A stretch of 19,007 nt of DNA from Bacteroidetes bacterium UBA4408. GTDB taxonomy: Bacteria > Bacteroidota > Bacteroidia > UBA4408. Every line of letters begins with the position of its first letter. Position 1 is the stretch's first letter. The notes under the pieces are model-generated. The model did no database searches, was not told the origin of the DNA, and was given only the letters and a program-made list of their open reading frames with translations. Position numbers and translations under genes: made by a program. The stretch spans positions 1 to 19,007 of the forward strand of contig DGQS01000020.1 of NCBI GenBank assembly GCA_002389785.1, written 5' to 3'. Shown here piece by piece: positions 16,858 to 19,007 of the stretch.

Positions 16858-17431
16858 TGGAAAATTGGTGGAGAAAACCCCAACCTACGCAGTAATTGAT
16901 TGCGGTGGTGTAGGCTATTTTTTAAACATTTCTCTAAATACCTTTTCTAAAATTGGAACGAGTGAACGGTGTAAATTATTTACCCACATTACCGTGAATA
17001 CTATGGATGGAACGCAAACCATGTATGGTTTTTTTGAAGAATCGGAAAGAAGTATGTTTCGTTTGCTTTTATCTGTATCCGGAGTTGGTGCAGGTGCTGC
17101 ACGATTGCTGTTGAGTTCATTCGGCCCTTCTGATTTGCAGCAAGTAATTGTTTCGGCAAATGTTAGCGGACTGCGCAGTGTGAAAGGAATTGGCGAAAAA
17201 ACAGCACAACGCATTATTGTGGATTTAAAAGACAAGGTGTTGAAAGAAGAAATACCGGCATCTATTTCTTTTTCACCTCACAATAATATCCGGAATGAAG
17301 CGTTAGCAGCGTTGGTTATGTTGGGCTTTGTTCGACATGCTGCAGAGAAAGCCATTGATAAAGCGATGACTTCTGCCAATCAAGAAATGAATGTTGAAAA
17401 TACTATTAAACAGGCACTAAAGTTTTTGTAA
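16841..17431 (+). CDS. ruvA: Holliday junction branch-migration protein RuvA
   Basis: RuvA binds the four-way Holliday junction as a tetramer and loads the RuvB motor during recombinational repair. From the ATG at 16841 the product is 196 residues, beginning '[20 protein letters not shown]', which lines up with the family N-terminus (compare E. coli 'MIGRLRGII'). An earlier in-frame ATG at 16814 would add nine residues unlike any RuvA, so I reject it. Domain I is an OB-like barrel (about 1–63, 'CGGVGYFL'). Domain II has two helix-hairpin-helix motifs, 'SVSGVGAGAARLLL' (78–91) and 'SVKGIGEKTAQRII' (113–126). Domain III, which contacts RuvB, covers about 149–196. The gene begins inside the end of maeB, and ruvB and ruvC are not in the window. 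Confidence 0.95.
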   Translation: MITHIDGKLVEKTPTYAVIDCGGVGYFLNISLNTFSKIGTSERCKLFTHITVNTMDGTQTMYGFFEESERSMFRLLLSVSGVGAGAARLLLSSFGPSDLQQVIVSANVSGLRSVKGIGEKTAQRIIVDLKDKVLKEEIPASISFSPHNNIRNEALAALVMLGFVRHAAEKAIDKAMTSANQEMNVENTIKQALKFL

Positions 17432-17456
17432 TTTACGCCTCCATTTTTAAAAAATT

Positions 17457-19007
17457 TTGACTACTAAACTACCAACATTTTCTTCCCTTGTAATTGGTTG
17501 TGGATTATTACTGGCAGCATGGGGTACAAAAGCACTTGTAAGTCCTGTGCGACCTCGACTGACTGCAGCAGCCGATACCGGTATTGTTGTGCCCGATAGT
17601 GTTGATCCTTTGCCTTATCCCTTTACCGATCAAAGTTTTGATCCAACCGAAAAGGATGGAATTGGTGGCTTGCATTTAAATAATCCATCCAACGTTAGTG
17701 ATTCAGTAAAATTTAATCCACGCACCAACGAATACGAGTTTTTACAAAAAATGGGGAATCAAAATTACCGCTACCCATCTACCATGACACTTGAAGAGTA
17801 CATGGATTATGACCTGAGTAATACCTTGCGTAAAAATTGGAAAGCACGCAGTAACGCCGATAGCAAAAGCAAAGTTGAAGAAGCAAACAAGCCCACACCT
17901 AAATTACATTTTAAAGCGAAAGGCGAAATATTTAACCGAATTTTTGGAGGCGATGCGGTGGATATTCGACCGCAAGGTTCGGCCGAATTAATTTTTGGTT
18001 GGAATACCAATAAAAACAAGAATCCTAACATTTCTGTCGATAATCAAAAAAATTCCTTCTTTGATTTTGATCAAAAAATTCAGCTCAATTTGGTTGGTAA
18101 GATTGGAGATAAAATGAAAATCACCACCAACTACAACACTGAAGCAACCTTCGATTTTGAAAATCAAGTAAAGCTTGAATATACCGGATACGAAGATGAA
18201 ATCATTAAAAAAATAGAAGCCGGAAATGTGAGCCTGCCTCTTACCGGTACTTTAATCACCGGAAGTCAAAGCTTGTTCGGTATAAAGGCGCAATTGCAGT
18301 TCGGTAAACTTACTGCCACTACCATTTTTACTCAGCAAAAGGGACAAAAGAAGGAGGTCGAAAGTAAAGGAGGAGCACAAACCATTCCTTTCGAAATTGC
18401 CGGCGATAATTACGAAGCCAACAAGCACTTTTTCCTATCGCAATACTTCCGTGATAAATACGACAATGCCTTAAGTACTTTGCCTTTAATTAATTCTGAA
18501 ATTAATATCACCCAAATTGAGGTTTGGGTTACAAATACCACCGGAAATTTTGATCAAGCACGCGACATTGTTGCTTTTGCCGATTTAGGTGAATCAAACC
18601 GGACTACCGATCCTTTGTTAAATCCCAATAAGAGCTGGTATGCCCAGAGCTTTATTCAAGCTCCCGATGCTACCTTAAGTTCAGGCGATTATCCCGATAA
18701 CAAAGGTTCCAATAATTTATATGATAAGATTAATTCACCGGCATTGGCGCAATTGCGTTCTATTTCAACCGCATTAAATGCCTTGGCTCCTTACAATAAT
18801 TCAGTCACCAAATATGCCGCAGTGCAGGATTACGAAAAAATAAACAATGCCCGTAAATTATCTATAAACGACTTCACCTTAAATCCTAAACTCGGTTATA
18901 TATCCTTGAACCAACCCTTGGTAAATGGTGAGGTGCTTGCAGTTGCCTATCAATATACCATTGGAACTAAAACGTATACCGTTGGTGAATTTTCGAACGA
19001 AGTTTCA
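17457..19007 (+). CDS. sprA: SprA, T9SS outer-membrane translocon (N-terminal part; runs off the window)
   Basis: SprA (Sov in Porphyromonas) is the very large outer-membrane barrel through which type IX secretion substrates leave the cell. It is also needed for gliding in flavobacteria. Here 517 codons are visible before the window ends, and family members usually exceed 2000 residues. An in-frame TAA at 17448–17450 and the lack of an ATG until about 17749 leave TTG at 17457 (or ATT at 17454) as the start. TTG gives an N-terminal hydrophobic signal 'LVIGCGLLLAAW' (about 11–22). SprA-like blocks are 'TLEEYMDYDL' (about 112–121), 'DIRPQGSAELIFGW' (about 169–182), 'YNTEATFDFENQVKLEY', and 'GNVSLPLTGTLITGSQSLFG' (about 256–275). 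The gene follows ruvA by 25 bases, the conserved Bacteroidota order. Confidence 0.92.
   Translation, partial: MTTKLPTFSSLVIGCGLLLAAWGTKALVSPVRPRLTAAADTGIVVPDSVDPLPYPFTDQSFDPTEKDGIGGLHLNNPSNVSDSVKFNPRTNEYEFLQKMGNQNYRYPSTMTLEEYMDYDLSNTLRKNWKARSNADSKSKVEEANKPTPKLHFKAKGEIFNRIFGGDAVDIRPQGSAELIFGWNTNKNKNPNISVDNQKNSFFDFDQKIQLNLVGKIGDKMKITTNYNTEATFDFENQVKLEYTGYEDEIIKKIEAGNVSLPLTGTLITGSQSLFGIKAQLQFGKLTATTIFTQQKGQKKEVESKGGAQTIPFEIAGDNYEANKHFFLSQYFRDKYDNALSTLPLINSEINITQIEVWVTNTTGNFDQARDIVAFADLGESNRTTDPLLNPNKSWYAQSFIQAPDATLSSGDYPDNKGSNNLYDKINSPALAQLRSISTALNALAPYNNSVTKYAAVQDYEKINNARKLSINDFTLNPKLGYISLNQPLVNGEVLAVAYQYTIGTKTYTVGEFSNEVS

Overview
The window is AT-rich DNA from a member of the Bacteroidota, probably a flavobacterium-like or related environmental lineage. 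Three things point there. The order maeB – ruvA – sprA at the right end is a Bacteroidota arrangement. Ribosome-binding sites are weak or absent, and promoter-like boxes of the TAnnTTTG type occur instead. The protein families (PD40/WD40-like propeller with TPR, CotH, YaiO, SprA) are also typical of that phylum. I could not assign a genus. I see no tRNA, rRNA, CRISPR array, insertion sequence or phage gene.

Layout. (1) 35–797: two tiny co-directional genes of the DUF1801 and DUF2200 families. (2) 798–1273: a 476-base stretch with no convincing gene. (3) 1274–8047: a very large secreted protein of 2257 residues. Its N-terminus (signal peptide, TPR, PD40 propeller, carboxypeptidase-regulatory-like domain) resembles the type IX secretion protein PorE. 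Its C-terminus carries three SPOR-like domains after about 1400 residues of helical and Thr/Ser-rich linker. (4) 8066–9052: an extended SDR (NAD-dependent epimerase/dehydratase-like) gene whose stop codon overlaps that of the convergent operon. (5) 14183 back to 9049, minus strand: four tightly packed genes in transcription order YaiO-type TPR/beta-barrel outer-membrane protein, CotH-family lipoprotein, membrane-anchored HEAT-repeat protein, and processive-type family 2 glycosyltransferase. (6) 14184–14565: a divergent promoter region. (7) 14566–19007, plus strand: maeB (malic enzyme fused to a phosphotransacetylase-like domain), ruvA overlapping it, and the first 517 codons of sprA, which runs off the window.

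How the genes work together. The minus-strand operon has the parts of a synthase-dependent exopolysaccharide exporter: an inner-membrane polymerising glycosyltransferase and an outer-membrane TPR-plus-barrel protein, as in PgaC/PgaA. A CotH lipoprotein and a HEAT protein stand where other systems have a deacetylase and accessory subunits. This is the best candidate for an undescribed system here. The giant PorE-like/SPOR protein could be a cell-envelope scaffold that ties an outer-membrane or T9SS-type module to septal peptidoglycan. SprA is the T9SS outer-membrane translocon, so the window is strongly weighted to envelope biogenesis. maeB and ruvA are housekeeping genes.
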